Origin: DATARH01 sp035550515
Lineage (GTDB): Bacteria > Pseudomonadota > Alphaproteobacteria > ATCC43930 > CGMCC-115725
DNA length: 64,000 nt
Assembly: GCA_035550515.1 (NCBI GenBank)
Contig: DASZOZ010000103.1
Coordinates: 6,688-70,687, forward strand
Direction of reading: 5' to 3'
The translations under genes and the position numbers were made by a program. How positions within the stretch are numbered: the first letter of the stretch is position 1; each line of letters begins with the position of its first letter. Below the pieces are notes generated by a model, which saw only the letters and a list, made by a program, of their open reading frames with translations, ran no database searches and was not told the DNA's origin. Shown piece by piece: positions 33,126 through 41,610 of this stretch.

Positions 33126-33490
33126 AGCGCGGCGAGATATGGACGGTATCGAGTCGAGGCTCCCAGGCCGGAAAGCCGCGCCCGGCCGTCATCATCCAGG
33201 CCGACCGCTTTGACGCGACCGGCTCCATAGCGGTTTGCGCGCTGACCACGGATGCCAGCGAGGCGCCTTTGCTGAGGCTCCCCGTCGCACCGACCGTGCA
33301 AAACGGACTGCGTCAACCCTGCCGCCTGATGGTCGATCGGATTACGACGATCCCCCGCAGCGGGGTGGGCGTCCGGATCGGCCAGTTGGAACCCGAGATC
33401 ATCGGCGCGCTCGATCGCGCTCTGCTGGTTTTTCTCGGTCTTGCCGGAAGCACGATGCGCCGTCGGCGCCCCACCAGGAGCTTGGCATGA
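33122..33490 (+). CDS. mazF: MazF/PemK-family endoribonuclease toxin
   Basis: A 122-residue toxin that cleaves single-stranded RNA at short sequences and arrests growth. The MazF opening MKRGEIWTVSSRGSQAGKPR and PAVIIQADRFD contain the beta-hairpin loop that holds the catalytic arginine. VCALTTDA and the CRLMVDRITTIPRSG segment, with the threonine-rich active-site strand, follow. The frame is intact, unlike the toxin at 7299. Its end overlaps the start of the ThDP enzyme gene by four bases, which could tie that metabolic gene to the module's transcript. Confidence 0.92.
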   Translation: MKRGEIWTVSSRGSQAGKPRPAVIIQADRFDATGSIAVCALTTDASEAPLLRLPVAPTVQNGLRQPCRLMVDRITTIPRSGVGVRIGQLEPEIIGALDRALLVFLGLAGSTMRRRRPTRSLA

Positions 33491-35199
33491 GTCGCAAGGA
33501 AATCGCCGCCACGAGTGTTGCCGAGGCCTATCTCGCGCTGCTGGCGGAGCGCGGGGTCGAGTATCTGTTCGCCAATGCCGGCACCGATTTCGCGCCGATC
33601 GTCGAGGCCTACGCCAAGGCGGCGCATACCGGCTTGTCGGCGCCGAAGCCGCTGATCGCCAGCCATGAGAATGTCGCGATCTCGATGGCGCACGGCTATG
33701 CCGCGGCGTCGGGCAAGGTGCCGGCGGTCATGGTGCATGTCAGCGTCGGCACCGCCAACGCGCTGTGCGGCGTGTTCAACGCGGCGCGCGAGTATGTGCC
33801 GATCCTCTTCACCGCCGGCCGCTCGCCGCTGACCGAGGAGGGCGTGTTCGGCGCGCGCGACACCTACATCCACTGGGCGCAGGAAATGTTCGACCAGGCC
33901 GGCATGCTGCGCGAGATGGTCAAATGGGATTACGAGCTGCGCAACGGCGCGCAGCTCGAAACCGTGGTCGACCGCGCCCTGTCCGTGGCGACCAGCGCGC
34001 CGGAGGGGCCGGTATACCTGTCGCTGCCGCGCGAGGTGCTGGGCGAGACGCTGTCCGGCTTCACCTATGACAGCCCCTCCCGGCGCGCGGCGGCGACGTC
34101 GCCGGGCGCCGACGAGGCGGCGCTCGCCGAGGCGGCGGCGATGTTGTCGAAGGCCCGGCGGCCGGTCGTCATCACCGCCGGCGCCGGGCGCGACCCGGCC
34201 GCGGTCGCGGTGCTCGCCGCGTTCGCCGAGCGCTTTGCGATCCCGGTGATCGAGCATCGCCAGCGGCACCTGTCGCTGTCCGCCGCGCATCCCTGCCATC
34301 TCGGCTACGACCCGGCGCCGTTCGTCAAGGAAGCCGACGCGATCCTCGTGCTGGAGATGGACGTGCCGTGGATCCCGGCCCGCGTGTCGCCGCCGGCCGA
34401 TTGCCGGGTGATCCATCTCGGCGTCGACCCGCTCTGCACGCGCTACCCGATCCGCGGCTTCCCGTGCGACGTAGCGATCGCCGCCGCGCCGCGCCTGGCG
34501 CTGCTGAAGCTCGGCGCGGCGATGCGGGTCGCCGACGGCCTTGTCGCCGAGCGGCGGCAGGCGCTCGCCGAACGGCGGGCCGTGCAACGCGCCGGGTGGC
34601 AGAAATTGCGCGACGAGGCGGCAACGCAAACCCCGATCCACCCGGCCTGGGTCAGCCATTGCCTCTCGCAGGCACGCGATCCGAACGCGATCCTGGTCAA
34701 CGAATACACGCTGCTCAACGAGCACTGCCCGTCGACCGAACCGGGGTCGTATTTCGGGTCGAGCCCGGCGGCGGGGCTCGGCTGGGGCGCCGGCGCGGCG
34801 CTCGGCGTCAAGCTGGCAAAGCCGGAGCGCCAGGTGGTCTGCATTCACGGCGACGGGTCGTACATCTTCTCGAACCCGGTCGCGGTGCACCACGCGGCGC
34901 AAATGCACAAGCTGCCGGTGCTGACCATCGTCATCAACAACGCGATGTGGGGGGCGGTGCGGCGCGCCACGCTCGGCATGTACCCGGACGGCGAGGCGGC
35001 GCGCAGCAACAAGCCGCCGTTTATCGACCTCGACGACCTGCCGGCGTTCGAAACGATCTGCGCAGCCTCCGGCGGTTATGGCGAGCGGGTCGACGACCCG
35101 GCGGCGCTGCCCGGCGCGATGAAACGCGCGCTCAAGGCCGTCGACGGCGGCCAGCAGGCGCTCCTCAACGTCATCTCCCGCGGCGGCGCGGGGGGTTAG
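33487..35199 (+). CDS. Thiamine diphosphate-dependent enzyme (acetolactate synthase/benzoylformate decarboxylase superfamily)
   Basis: A 570-residue ThDP enzyme. The activating glutamate is E61 (ASHENVAIS), in the PYR domain. The central TPP_enzyme_M domain follows, and the cofactor motif GDGSYIF (near 455) ends with the paired asparagines in VLTIVINNAMW. FGSSPAAGLGWGAGAALGVK is like 2-oxoacid decarboxylases and acetolactate-synthase-like proteins. No small regulatory subunit gene is adjacent, so anabolic acetolactate synthase is unlikely. AGGAG precedes the ATG, which overlaps the mazF end. It converges with the LLM oxidoreductase gene. Confidence 0.88.
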   Translation: MSRKEIAATSVAEAYLALLAERGVEYLFANAGTDFAPIVEAYAKAAHTGLSAPKPLIASHENVAISMAHGYAAASGKVPAVMVHVSVGTANALCGVFNAAREYVPILFTAGRSPLTEEGVFGARDTYIHWAQEMFDQAGMLREMVKWDYELRNGAQLETVVDRALSVATSAPEGPVYLSLPREVLGETLSGFTYDSPSRRAAATSPGADEAALAEAAAMLSKARRPVVITAGAGRDPAAVAVLAAFAERFAIPVIEHRQRHLSLSAAHPCHLGYDPAPFVKEADAILVLEMDVPWIPARVSPPADCRVIHLGVDPLCTRYPIRGFPCDVAIAAAPRLALLKLGAAMRVADGLVAERRQALAERRAVQRAGWQKLRDEAATQTPIHPAWVSHCLSQARDPNAILVNEYTLLNEHCPSTEPGSYFGSSPAAGLGWGAGAALGVKLAKPERQVVCIHGDGSYIFSNPVAVHHAAQMHKLPVLTIVINNAMWGAVRRATLGMYPDGEAARSNKPPFIDLDDLPAFETICAASGGYGERVDDPAALPGAMKRALKAVDGGQQALLNVISRGGAGG

Positions 35200-35260
35200 T
35201 CAACGGCACGCCGGCCGCGCGGCTCTGCCCGTCGGCGGCGCCGAAACAGCCGCGCCGGCT

Positions 35261-36232
35261 TTACGCCGCCGCCATCCGGCGCTTCGGTTTCGGCCAGCGG
35301 GCGGCGACCAGCGGCAGCACCTCGTCGATCAGCCGGCGGGTCTGCGCCATCATGTCGTCGTCGCCCTTGGCGGCGGGACGCAGGATGAATTTGGAGACGC
35401 CGGCGGCGACGAATTCGCCGATCTTGTCGGTGATCGCCGCTGCATCGCCGATCGCGAAATAATCGAGCGGGTCGCGCCCGGTGCGCTTGCGATAGGCATC
35501 GAACAGCGGCTGCAGGCCCGGCTCGTCGGCTGCGTTTTTCGCCGTGGCGAAGCGGAACGGTATCCCGGCGCCGTAATGGTCGTCGTCGATGCGGCGGCCT
35601 GCCGCCGCGGCGGCCGCCTTGATCGCGGCGACCACCTCCTTTGCCTGCGCCGGGGTTTCGGGGCCGGCCTGCCAGCCGGTGCCGTATGTCGCAGTGCGCC
35701 GGATCGCCGCCTCGGACGAGCCGCCGATCCATATCGGCAGGTCGGGCTGCACCGGCTTGGGCGAGATCGTCGCCCCGGACAGGTGGTAGTGCACGCCCTG
35801 GAAATCGACCTTGTCCTCGCTCCACAGCCGGCGGATCACCTCGAGCGCCTCGTCGGTCTTGCGGCCGCGCGTCTTGCTGTCGAGGTTGAGCATCTTCCAT
35901 TCCGGGCCGAGCGGGCTGCCGATGCCGAAGGCGGGCAGCAGCCTGCCGTCGGAGAGGAAATCGATCGTCGCGCATTGCCGCGCGACCAGCACCGCGTCGC
36001 GCATCGCCAGCGACAGCACGTTGACGCCGAATTTGAGCCGCCGCGTGCGCCCGGCAAGCGCCGCCATGACGCTCATGCATTCGAGAAACGGCGTCGGGCT
36101 GACCAGGCGGTCGGTCTGCCACAGCGAGTCGACGCCGCCCGCCTCCAGCATGTCGACCCAGCGCCAATAGGCCGAAGCCCCGGAAAACGGGAACTCCATG
36201 ATCCCCATCCCGACCGCGACCCGCTCCGCCAT
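35261..36232 (-). CDS. LLM-class flavin-dependent oxidoreductase
   Basis: A 323-residue TIM-barrel flavoenzyme of the bacterial luciferase-like family (VAVGMGIMEFPFSGASAYWR, then SDGRLLPAFGIGSPLG and PDLPIWIGGSSEAAIRR). Relatives use FMNH2 or F420 to oxidise sulfonates, ketones, lactones or xenobiotics. No flavin reductase gene is adjacent. It is divergent from a second LLM gene (36372-37418) that belongs to a different subfamily. The intervening gap holds a degraded family B repeat. The lysine/arginine-rich end (RWPKPKRRM) is unremarkable. Confidence 0.9.
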   Translation of the reverse strand: MAERVAVGMGIMEFPFSGASAYWRWVDMLEAGGVDSLWQTDRLVSPTPFLECMSVMAALAGRTRRLKFGVNVLSLAMRDAVLVARQCATIDFLSDGRLLPAFGIGSPLGPEWKMLNLDSKTRGRKTDEALEVIRRLWSEDKVDFQGVHYHLSGATISPKPVQPDLPIWIGGSSEAAIRRTATYGTGWQAGPETPAQAKEVVAAIKAAAAAAGRRIDDDHYGAGIPFRFATAKNAADEPGLQPLFDAYRKRTGRDPLDYFAIGDAAAITDKIGEFVAAGVSKFILRPAAKGDDDMMAQTRRLIDEVLPLVAARWPKPKRRMAAA

Positions 36233-36277
36233 CGCTTCCTCCTTGCGCCGACCCGGCGAAGTATGGCCGGATCATGC

Positions 36278-36354
36278 CGTCATGGCGAGGAGCCCGAAGG
36301 GCGACGCGGCAATCTCGATCCGCCAAGGGCCAGGACGGCACGCTCGCGATGACG
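36278..36354. repeat. Degenerate family B repeat between divergent LLM genes
   Basis: CGTCATGGCGAGGAGCCCGA starts this 77-base element, and CGCTCGCGATGACG ends it. The ends correspond to those of the repeat at 15299-15380, but the middle has diverged. It lies in the promoter region of two divergent genes. Confidence 0.7.
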
Positions 36355-36371
36355 ACAGGGAGACAAGGCAG

Positions 36372-37418
36372 ATGCGCGTCTTTACGACCGTGCCGCAGGG
36401 CAATCTGAAGGAGGTGCCGGCTGCGGCGCGCGCCGCCGAGGCCGAGGGCCATGACGGCATCGTCACGATGGAAAACCAGCACGAGCCGTTTCTCGCGCTC
36501 GCGGTGGCCGGTGCGGCGACCGAGACGATCGAGCTGCATACTTCGGTGGCGATCGCCTTCGCCCGCACGCCGATGGCCGTCGCCGAAGTCGGCTGGGACC
36601 TTGCCGGCTCGACCGGCGGGCGGTTTGTCGTCGGCCTCGGCTCGCAGGTGCGGGCGCATAACGAGCGGCGGTTTTCGGTGCCGTGGTCGCCGCCGGCGCC
36701 GCGCATGCGCGAATACGTCCAAGTGCTGCGCGCGATCTGGCAGTGCTGGGCGACCGGCGAGAAGCCGGCCTATGAGGGCCGGCACTACCGCTTTACGCTG
36801 ATGACACCGAACTTCACCCCGCCGAAGATCGATTGCCCGCCGCCGGCGATCACCATCGCCGCGGTCGGCCCGGCGATGCTCAAGGTCGCGGCCGAGGAAT
36901 GCGACGGCGTCAAGCTGCACGGCTTCTGCACCAAGAAATACCTGACCGACGAGATCATGCCGCGCATCGCGGCCGGGCTCGCCAAGGCCGGGCGCACCCG
37001 CGCCCAGTATGAAATCTCCGGCGGCGGGTTTCTCGCCACCGGCCCGGACGATGCGGCGGTCGCCGAGCGCTTCGAGTGGGTCCGCCAACGCGTCGCGTTT
37101 TACGGCTCGACGCCGGCCTATTACCCGGTCTTCGCGGTGCACGGGTTGGAGGATTTGGGGCTCAAGCTCAACCGCATGGTGCGCGACGGGAAATGGAGCG
37201 AGCTGGCGACGGAAGTGCCGGACGATGTCGCGCATCTCTTTGCCGCGGTCGGCCGGCATGACCAGATCGTCGGCGCGATCGGCGAGCGGTTCGGCGGGCT
37301 GGCGGACGCGCTGACCCTGCGCGCCCCAACGGACCAAGGCGAGGTCGGCGGCATGCCGCCCGACCTCGTGCAGGACATCCGCCGCATCCCGCACCAATAC
37401 GCCGGCGCACGGAGGTAA
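36372..37418 (+). CDS. LLM-class F420/FMN-dependent oxidoreductase (TIGR03617-like)
   Basis: A 348-residue luciferase-like barrel protein. VPAAARAAEAEGHDGIVTMENQ and the segment GGRFVVGLGSQVRAHNERRF, followed by APRMREYVQVLRAIW, match the subfamily often annotated as TIGR03617 F420-dependent oxidoreductase. F420 use is a family statement and is not established here; the organism may use FMN. The ATG at 36372 avoids reading through the repeat upstream. The MetE-like gene begins six bases after its stop, so the two are very likely co-transcribed. Confidence 0.9.
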   Translation: MRVFTTVPQGNLKEVPAAARAAEAEGHDGIVTMENQHEPFLALAVAGAATETIELHTSVAIAFARTPMAVAEVGWDLAGSTGGRFVVGLGSQVRAHNERRFSVPWSPPAPRMREYVQVLRAIWQCWATGEKPAYEGRHYRFTLMTPNFTPPKIDCPPPAITIAAVGPAMLKVAAEECDGVKLHGFCTKKYLTDEIMPRIAAGLAKAGRTRAQYEISGGGFLATGPDDAAVAERFEWVRQRVAFYGSTPAYYPVFAVHGLEDLGLKLNRMVRDGKWSELATEVPDDVAHLFAAVGRHDQIVGAIGERFGGLADALTLRAPTDQGEVGGMPPDLVQDIRRIPHQYAGARR

Positions 37419-37424
37419 AGGGCC

Positions 37425-38465
37425 ATGCCGTACCCCACCCACCTGATCCCGACCACGGTGGTCGGCTCCTACCCGCAGCCGGACTGGCTGATCGACCGCG
37501 CCGCGCTGGAAAAGCACGGCGTGCCGCGGGTGCATGCGCACGAGATTTGGCGCATCCCGCCCGAGCGCCGCAAGGAAGCGCAGGACGATGCGACGGTCCT
37601 GGCGATCCACGAGATGGAGGCGATCGGCATCGACATCGTCAGCGACGGCGAGATGCGCCGCGAGAGCTATTCGAACTACTTCTCGCTGGCGCTCGAAGGG
37701 ATCGACGCACAGCACGCCGGTTCGGTGATCGGAGCCAACCGGCGGGCGACACCGGTGGCGCGCGTGGTCGGCAAAATCCGCCGCAAGGGGCCGGTCGAGA
37801 TCGACGACGCGGCGTTTCTCGTCAAGCACGCGACGCGGGCGACCAAGATCACCCTGCCCGGGCCGTTCACCATGTCGCAGCAGGTGCAGAACGAGTACTA
37901 CAAGGACGAGGCCGAGCTGGCGATGGACTACGCGGACGCGGTCAACGCCGAGCTGAAGGCGCTGAAGTCGACCGGCGTCGATGTCGTGCAGCTCGACGAG
38001 CCGTGGGTGCGCGCCGCGCCCGACAAGGCCGCCGCCTACGGCATCGCGGCGATGAACCGGGCGCTCGACGGCGTCGCCGGGCCGACCGTCGTGCATATCT
38101 GCCTCGGCTACGGCCATCTCGTGCACAACAAGCCGAGCGGTTATGCCTTTCTGCCGCAGCTTGCCGACGCGCTGGCGAGCCAGGTCTCGCTGGAGGCGGC
38201 GCAGCCGCGGCTCGATCTCGGCGTGCTCAAGGAGCTGTCGAACAAGACCATCCTGCTCGGCGTGCTCGATCTCGGCTCGGCCGAGGTCGAGACCGCCGAC
38301 CAGGTCGCCGCGCGGCTGCGCGCCGGGCTGGCGCACATCGCGCCGGAGCGGCTGGTCGCGGCGCCCGATTGCGGCATGAAATACCTGCCGCGCGGCCGCG
38401 CGGCGGCAAAGCTGCGGGCGATGGTCGAGGGCGCCGCGATCGTGCGCCGCGAGTTGACCGGATGA
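37425..38465 (+). CDS. MetE-like zinc methyl/alkyltransferase (cobalamin-independent methionine synthase family), copy 1
   Basis: A 346-residue protein corresponding to the catalytic C-terminal half of MetE only. The opening TTVVGSYPQPDWLID is the family mark. Zinc ligands are visible as H-x-C in VVHICLGYGH, E in GSAEVET and C in APDCGMKYL. Short relatives include archaeal methyltransferases and epoxyalkane:coenzyme M transferases, so transfer of an alkyl group to a thiol, or the reverse, is likelier than methionine synthesis. It lies in an operon with an LLM oxidoreductase and the DUF1194 gene, whose start overlaps its stop. A second relative is at 53070-54212. Confidence 0.88.
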   Translation: MPYPTHLIPTTVVGSYPQPDWLIDRAALEKHGVPRVHAHEIWRIPPERRKEAQDDATVLAIHEMEAIGIDIVSDGEMRRESYSNYFSLALEGIDAQHAGSVIGANRRATPVARVVGKIRRKGPVEIDDAAFLVKHATRATKITLPGPFTMSQQVQNEYYKDEAELAMDYADAVNAELKALKSTGVDVVQLDEPWVRAAPDKAAAYGIAAMNRALDGVAGPTVVHICLGYGHLVHNKPSGYAFLPQLADALASQVSLEAAQPRLDLGVLKELSNKTILLGVLDLGSAEVETADQVAARLRAGLAHIAPERLVAAPDCGMKYLPRGRAAAKLRAMVEGAAIVRRELTG

Positions 38466-39250
38466 AGCCGGCCGGCCTCGCCGTCGGCCTCGTCGCGGCG
38501 GCGCTCGCCGCGCTGACCGGCGCGGCGCCGGCCATTTCGGCGCCGGGCCGCGCCGACAATGTCGATCTGCTGCTGGTGCTGGCCGCCGACGTATCGCGCA
38601 GTATCGACGAGGGCGAATTCGACCTGCAGCGCAAGGGCTATGCCGCCGCCGTCACCGACCCGCGCGTGCTGAAGGCGATAACCGGCGGTGCCAATCGGTC
38701 GATCGCCGTCACCTTTGTCGAATGGTCGGGCGCCGACGAGCAGAAGACGGTGATCGACTGGACCGTTATCCACGACGGCGAGGACGCCGCGGTCATCGCC
38801 GGCCAGATCATCGCCGCGCCGCGCTCGTTTCTCGCCCGCACCTCGATCAGCGGCGCGATCGACTACGCGACGGCACGGCTGAGCGCCGCCCCGGTCGGCG
38901 CCGAGCGCCGGGTCATCGATATTTCCGGCGACGGCACCAGCAATGCCGGCCGGCCGGTGACCGAGGCGCGCGACGACGCCGTCGCCAAGGGCCTGACCAT
39001 CAACGGGCTGGCGATCATCAATACCCGGGCGAGCCCCGGTTTCACCACCCACACGCAACCGCCGGGCGGGCTGCCCAGTTACTACACGGAGAACGTGATC
39101 GGCGGCGCCGGCGCCTTCCTGCTGGTGGTCGAGAATTTCGAGACTTTTGCCGACGCGATGACCCGCAAGCTGGTGAGCGAGATCGCCGGCTCGCCCGGCG
39201 GATGGCGCGCCGCCGGCTTCGCCGGGGAGCAGCAGCGGCGGCCGGATTAA
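38462..39250 (+). CDS. DUF1194 secreted von Willebrand factor A-like protein
   Basis: A 262-residue exported protein. The N-terminus (LAVGLVAAALAALTGAAPAISA) is a Sec signal peptide. The mature domain begins LLLVLAADVSRSIDEGEF, where DVSRS supplies the metal-ion-dependent adhesion site motif D-x-S-x-S. RRVIDISGDGTSNAGRPV and the segment FADAMTRKLVSEI are typical of DUF1194, common in alphaproteobacteria. It may bind ligands or proteins in the periplasm. The ATG overlaps the MetE-like stop, though a functional link to methyl transfer is not apparent. Confidence 0.88.
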   Translation: MKPAGLAVGLVAAALAALTGAAPAISAPGRADNVDLLLVLAADVSRSIDEGEFDLQRKGYAAAVTDPRVLKAITGGANRSIAVTFVEWSGADEQKTVIDWTVIHDGEDAAVIAGQIIAAPRSFLARTSISGAIDYATARLSAAPVGAERRVIDISGDGTSNAGRPVTEARDDAVAKGLTINGLAIINTRASPGFTTHTQPPGGLPSYYTENVIGGAGAFLLVVENFETFADAMTRKLVSEIAGSPGGWRAAGFAGEQQRRPD

Positions 39251-39255
39251 CCACT

Positions 39256-39300
39256 GTTTTCTTCGCGATTTATGTCAAAAACAGATAATATTTGGCTGCA
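39256..39300 (+). promoter_or_regulatory. AT-rich probable promoter region of the PhyH gene
   Basis: The gap before the PhyH gene contains an unusually AT-rich run including TTTATGTCAAAAACAGATAA. GATAAT at 39284-39289 could serve as a -10 box; no good -35 is seen at standard spacing. The base composition alone makes a promoter likely. Confidence 0.3.
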
Positions 39301-39366
39301 TTTGGGATGCGCGGTCCGCGCCGGGGACCGTCGAGCGGAGCGGCAGCGCCTCAGAAAGCACCTGCG

Positions 39367-40431
39367 ATGGCCAATATCGGATCACCCTTCTCGCCGCTAT
39401 GGATCGACCGGGACGATGCGGGCCGGCAGGCGGTCGCCAGGCTGGAGCAGGGCCTGATCAGCGAAGACGAGTACAAGCTGGTCGCGTTTTTTATCGCCAA
39501 CGGCTACTGCATCATCGAGGACGCGGTCGATCATACGCTGATCGACGAGTACCTGGCGGAAATCCAGGCGATGTTCGCCACGCGCCCGGACCTCTGGGTG
39601 ACCGAAGGCCCCGACGTGAAACGTCTCGGCGAGGCGCAGGTCGACCGCGCGCTCACCAAGGTGCTCGATACCTACATGGTCAGCCGGCGGGCGCTGCAGA
39701 TGGCGTTCGCGCCGCGTCTCGCACGGATGCTGAAGATTATTTTCGGCGAGCCGCCGGCGGTCCATCAGGGGCTGCATTTCCAGATCGGCAGTACCCAGGC
39801 GATCCACCAGGACACCGCCTACGTCGTGATCAAGCCGGCGCTGGCGCTCGCCGCTGCCTGGGTCGCGCTGGAGGATGTGAAACCGGGCGGCGGCGAGCTG
39901 ATCTACTACCGCGGCAGCCACCGCTTTGGCGACTTCCTCTATCCCGGCAACCAGCGGCATTGGAATACCGACGCGCACGGGCACGAGATCCACAACCATC
40001 ATCTCGCCTGGCTGCACCGGGAAGCGAGCGAGCAGGGGACGCCGCTCGAATATTTCTGGCCGAAAAAAGGCAGCCTGCTGATCTGGCACGCCGATCTGGC
40101 GCATGGCGGCGCGCCGATCGTCAACAGCGGCTACACACGCAAAAGCATCGTCTTCCACTATTGCCCGGTATCGGCGCGGCCGGCCTATTTCGACAGCCCG
40201 GACGCGGCGATGCACGAATTCCAGACATCGCCGGAAGGAACCTATTGCTCGTCGTATTACCGCGAGTTTTCCGAGACCGCCGATCTGCCGACGCCGGCCG
40301 AACCCCCGGCGAGTGAACCCGCCCCCGGCGAAATCACCGTGCCGGAGGCGGCCGTGCCCGTCGAATCATCCGCCGCGCCGGCCAAGGCAAAATCGCGCCG
40401 CGCACGCAGCAAGCAGGCGGCCGCAGCCTAA
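39367..40431 (+). CDS. Phytanoyl-CoA dioxygenase (PhyH) family protein
   Basis: A 354-residue Fe(II)/2-oxoglutarate enzyme. Iron ligands are H147-x-D149 (AIHQDTAY) and H246 (HADLAHGGAP), with the HFQIGSTQ strand and GELIYYRGSHR typical of PhyH. The last 50 residues are a proline, alanine and lysine-rich tail (ending SKQAAAA) without fold, an unusual extension that might mediate binding. I use the ATG at 39367; the upstream reading adds basic residues from a leader. Substrates could be fatty acyl-CoA, mitomycin-type or small hydroxylated metabolites; none can be chosen. Confidence 0.9.
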   Translation: MANIGSPFSPLWIDRDDAGRQAVARLEQGLISEDEYKLVAFFIANGYCIIEDAVDHTLIDEYLAEIQAMFATRPDLWVTEGPDVKRLGEAQVDRALTKVLDTYMVSRRALQMAFAPRLARMLKIIFGEPPAVHQGLHFQIGSTQAIHQDTAYVVIKPALALAAAWVALEDVKPGGGELIYYRGSHRFGDFLYPGNQRHWNTDAHGHEIHNHHLAWLHREASEQGTPLEYFWPKKGSLLIWHADLAHGGAPIVNSGYTRKSIVFHYCPVSARPAYFDSPDAAMHEFQTSPEGTYCSSYYREFSETADLPTPAEPPASEPAPGEITVPEAAVPVESSAAPAKAKSRRARSKQAAAA

Positions 40432-40610
40432 GCCTCGATCTCGACGAGAAGCGGGGCGCCTTCGAGCCGCGCGGCCTCGGCTTCGAGGTCCTCGGCGGTG
40501 CGGATCCGCGCATCCCAAATCGCGGGATTTCCGGTGCGCTCGGCGTATTCGCGATACCACGACGCCAGTTCCCGCAGCCGTTCGATCTGTCGCGCCAAGA
40601 CCCCCTCCAC
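40428..40610 (-). CDS. Small helical hypothetical protein (60 residues)
   Basis: A short protein on the minus strand starting at a GTG. Its sequence (LARQIERLRELASWYREYAE, then NPAIWDARIRTAEDLEAEAARLEG) is charged and would form two amphipathic helices. I have seen similar small orphan proteins in rhizobial genomes but assign no function. The stop overlaps the stop of the convergent PhyH gene. Reading further upstream crosses basic, non-helical residues, so the GTG start is preferred. Confidence 0.6.
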   Translation of the reverse strand: MEGVLARQIERLRELASWYREYAERTGNPAIWDARIRTAEDLEAEAARLEGAPLLVEIEA

Positions 40611-40734
40611 ACCATGTCCCCCGCGCGCAGGTTGCGGCACAATCGTTAATTTGCTCTGAAAGCGCCGCGCAGGCGCCGCCGGGCTTGGCAGCCGGCGCGG
40701 GCATGTGCACCCTGTCCGCCCACAGGAGGAGCCC

Positions 40735-41589
40735 ATGCCCGACGCAGTCGCCATCGTCGCCACGCACGATATCGAAATCCGCGATGTGGAATACCGCCGC
40801 AGCGAAGACGGCCCGCTGCTCGCCCGGCTTTACCAGCCGAAAGGCCAGGGGCCGTTTCCGGCGCTGATCGAAGTGCATGGCGGCGCCTGGGCGTCGGGGG
40901 ATCGGCTCAACAACGCGCCGCTCGACGAGGCGCTGGCCAAGAGCGGCATCGTCGTGCTGGCGATCGATTTCCGCATGCCGCCAAAGCACCGCTACCCCGC
41001 GTCGATCGCCGATATCCATTACGCGACGCGCTGGCTCAAGGCGCATGCCGGCGAGTTCGGCAGCCGGGCCGACCTTGTCGCCGGGCTCGGCACGTCGAGC
41101 GGCGCCCATCAATTGCTGCTGTCGGCGTTGCAGCCCGACGACCCGCGCTATGCCGCACTGCCGCTCGACGGCACGGCCGGGATCGACGCCCGCCTGCCGT
41201 ACCTGGTGCTGTGCTGGCCGATTTCCGACCCGCTCGCGCGCTACCGCATGGTCAAGGAGAAGGGCAACACGCGGCTGGTCGAGTCGCATGACGCGTATTG
41301 GCGCTCGGAAGCGGAGATGGCCGAGGGCAACCCGCAACGCCTGGTCGAGGCGGGCGAGGCGGCGCCCCTGCCGCCGGCGATCCTGCTACAGGGCACCGGC
41401 GACGACAACGTCACCCCCGATATGGCCGACCGCTTCGCCGCCGCCTGGCGCGCCAAGGGCGGACAGATCGAGCTGCACAAGTTCGACGGCCAGCCACACA
41501 CCTTCGTGATCCGCGACCCGGCCTCCGACGCCTCGCGCCGCGCCTGCGAACTGGCGCGCGACTTCGTGCTGAAGCACGCCAAGCGGTGA
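40735..41589 (+). CDS. Alpha/beta hydrolase, hormone-sensitive-lipase-like esterase
   Basis: A 284-residue carboxylesterase-type hydrolase. The oxyanion motif HGGAW follows ALIEV near residue 46, the nucleophile serine is in GLGTSSGAHQ, the acid in QGTGDDNVTPD and the histidine in GQPHTFVIRD. AGGAGG precedes the ATG. The protein has no export signal. The gene stands alone, with an unknown secreted protein gene converging downstream and a family C repeat in between. The substrate is unknown. Confidence 0.92.
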   Translation: MPDAVAIVATHDIEIRDVEYRRSEDGPLLARLYQPKGQGPFPALIEVHGGAWASGDRLNNAPLDEALAKSGIVVLAIDFRMPPKHRYPASIADIHYATRWLKAHAGEFGSRADLVAGLGTSSGAHQLLLSALQPDDPRYAALPLDGTAGIDARLPYLVLCWPISDPLARYRMVKEKGNTRLVESHDAYWRSEAEMAEGNPQRLVEAGEAAPLPPAILLQGTGDDNVTPDMADRFAAAWRAKGGQIELHKFDGQPHTFVIRDPASDASRRACELARDFVLKHAKR

Positions 41590-41610
41590 CGGGACGCCGC
41601 CTCTTATGCT

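Noticed and set aside
37419..37424. A SAM or cobalamin riboswitch before the MetE-like genes
   Set aside because: Only six bases precede the first and 74 the second, too little for either class, and no matching motifs are seen.
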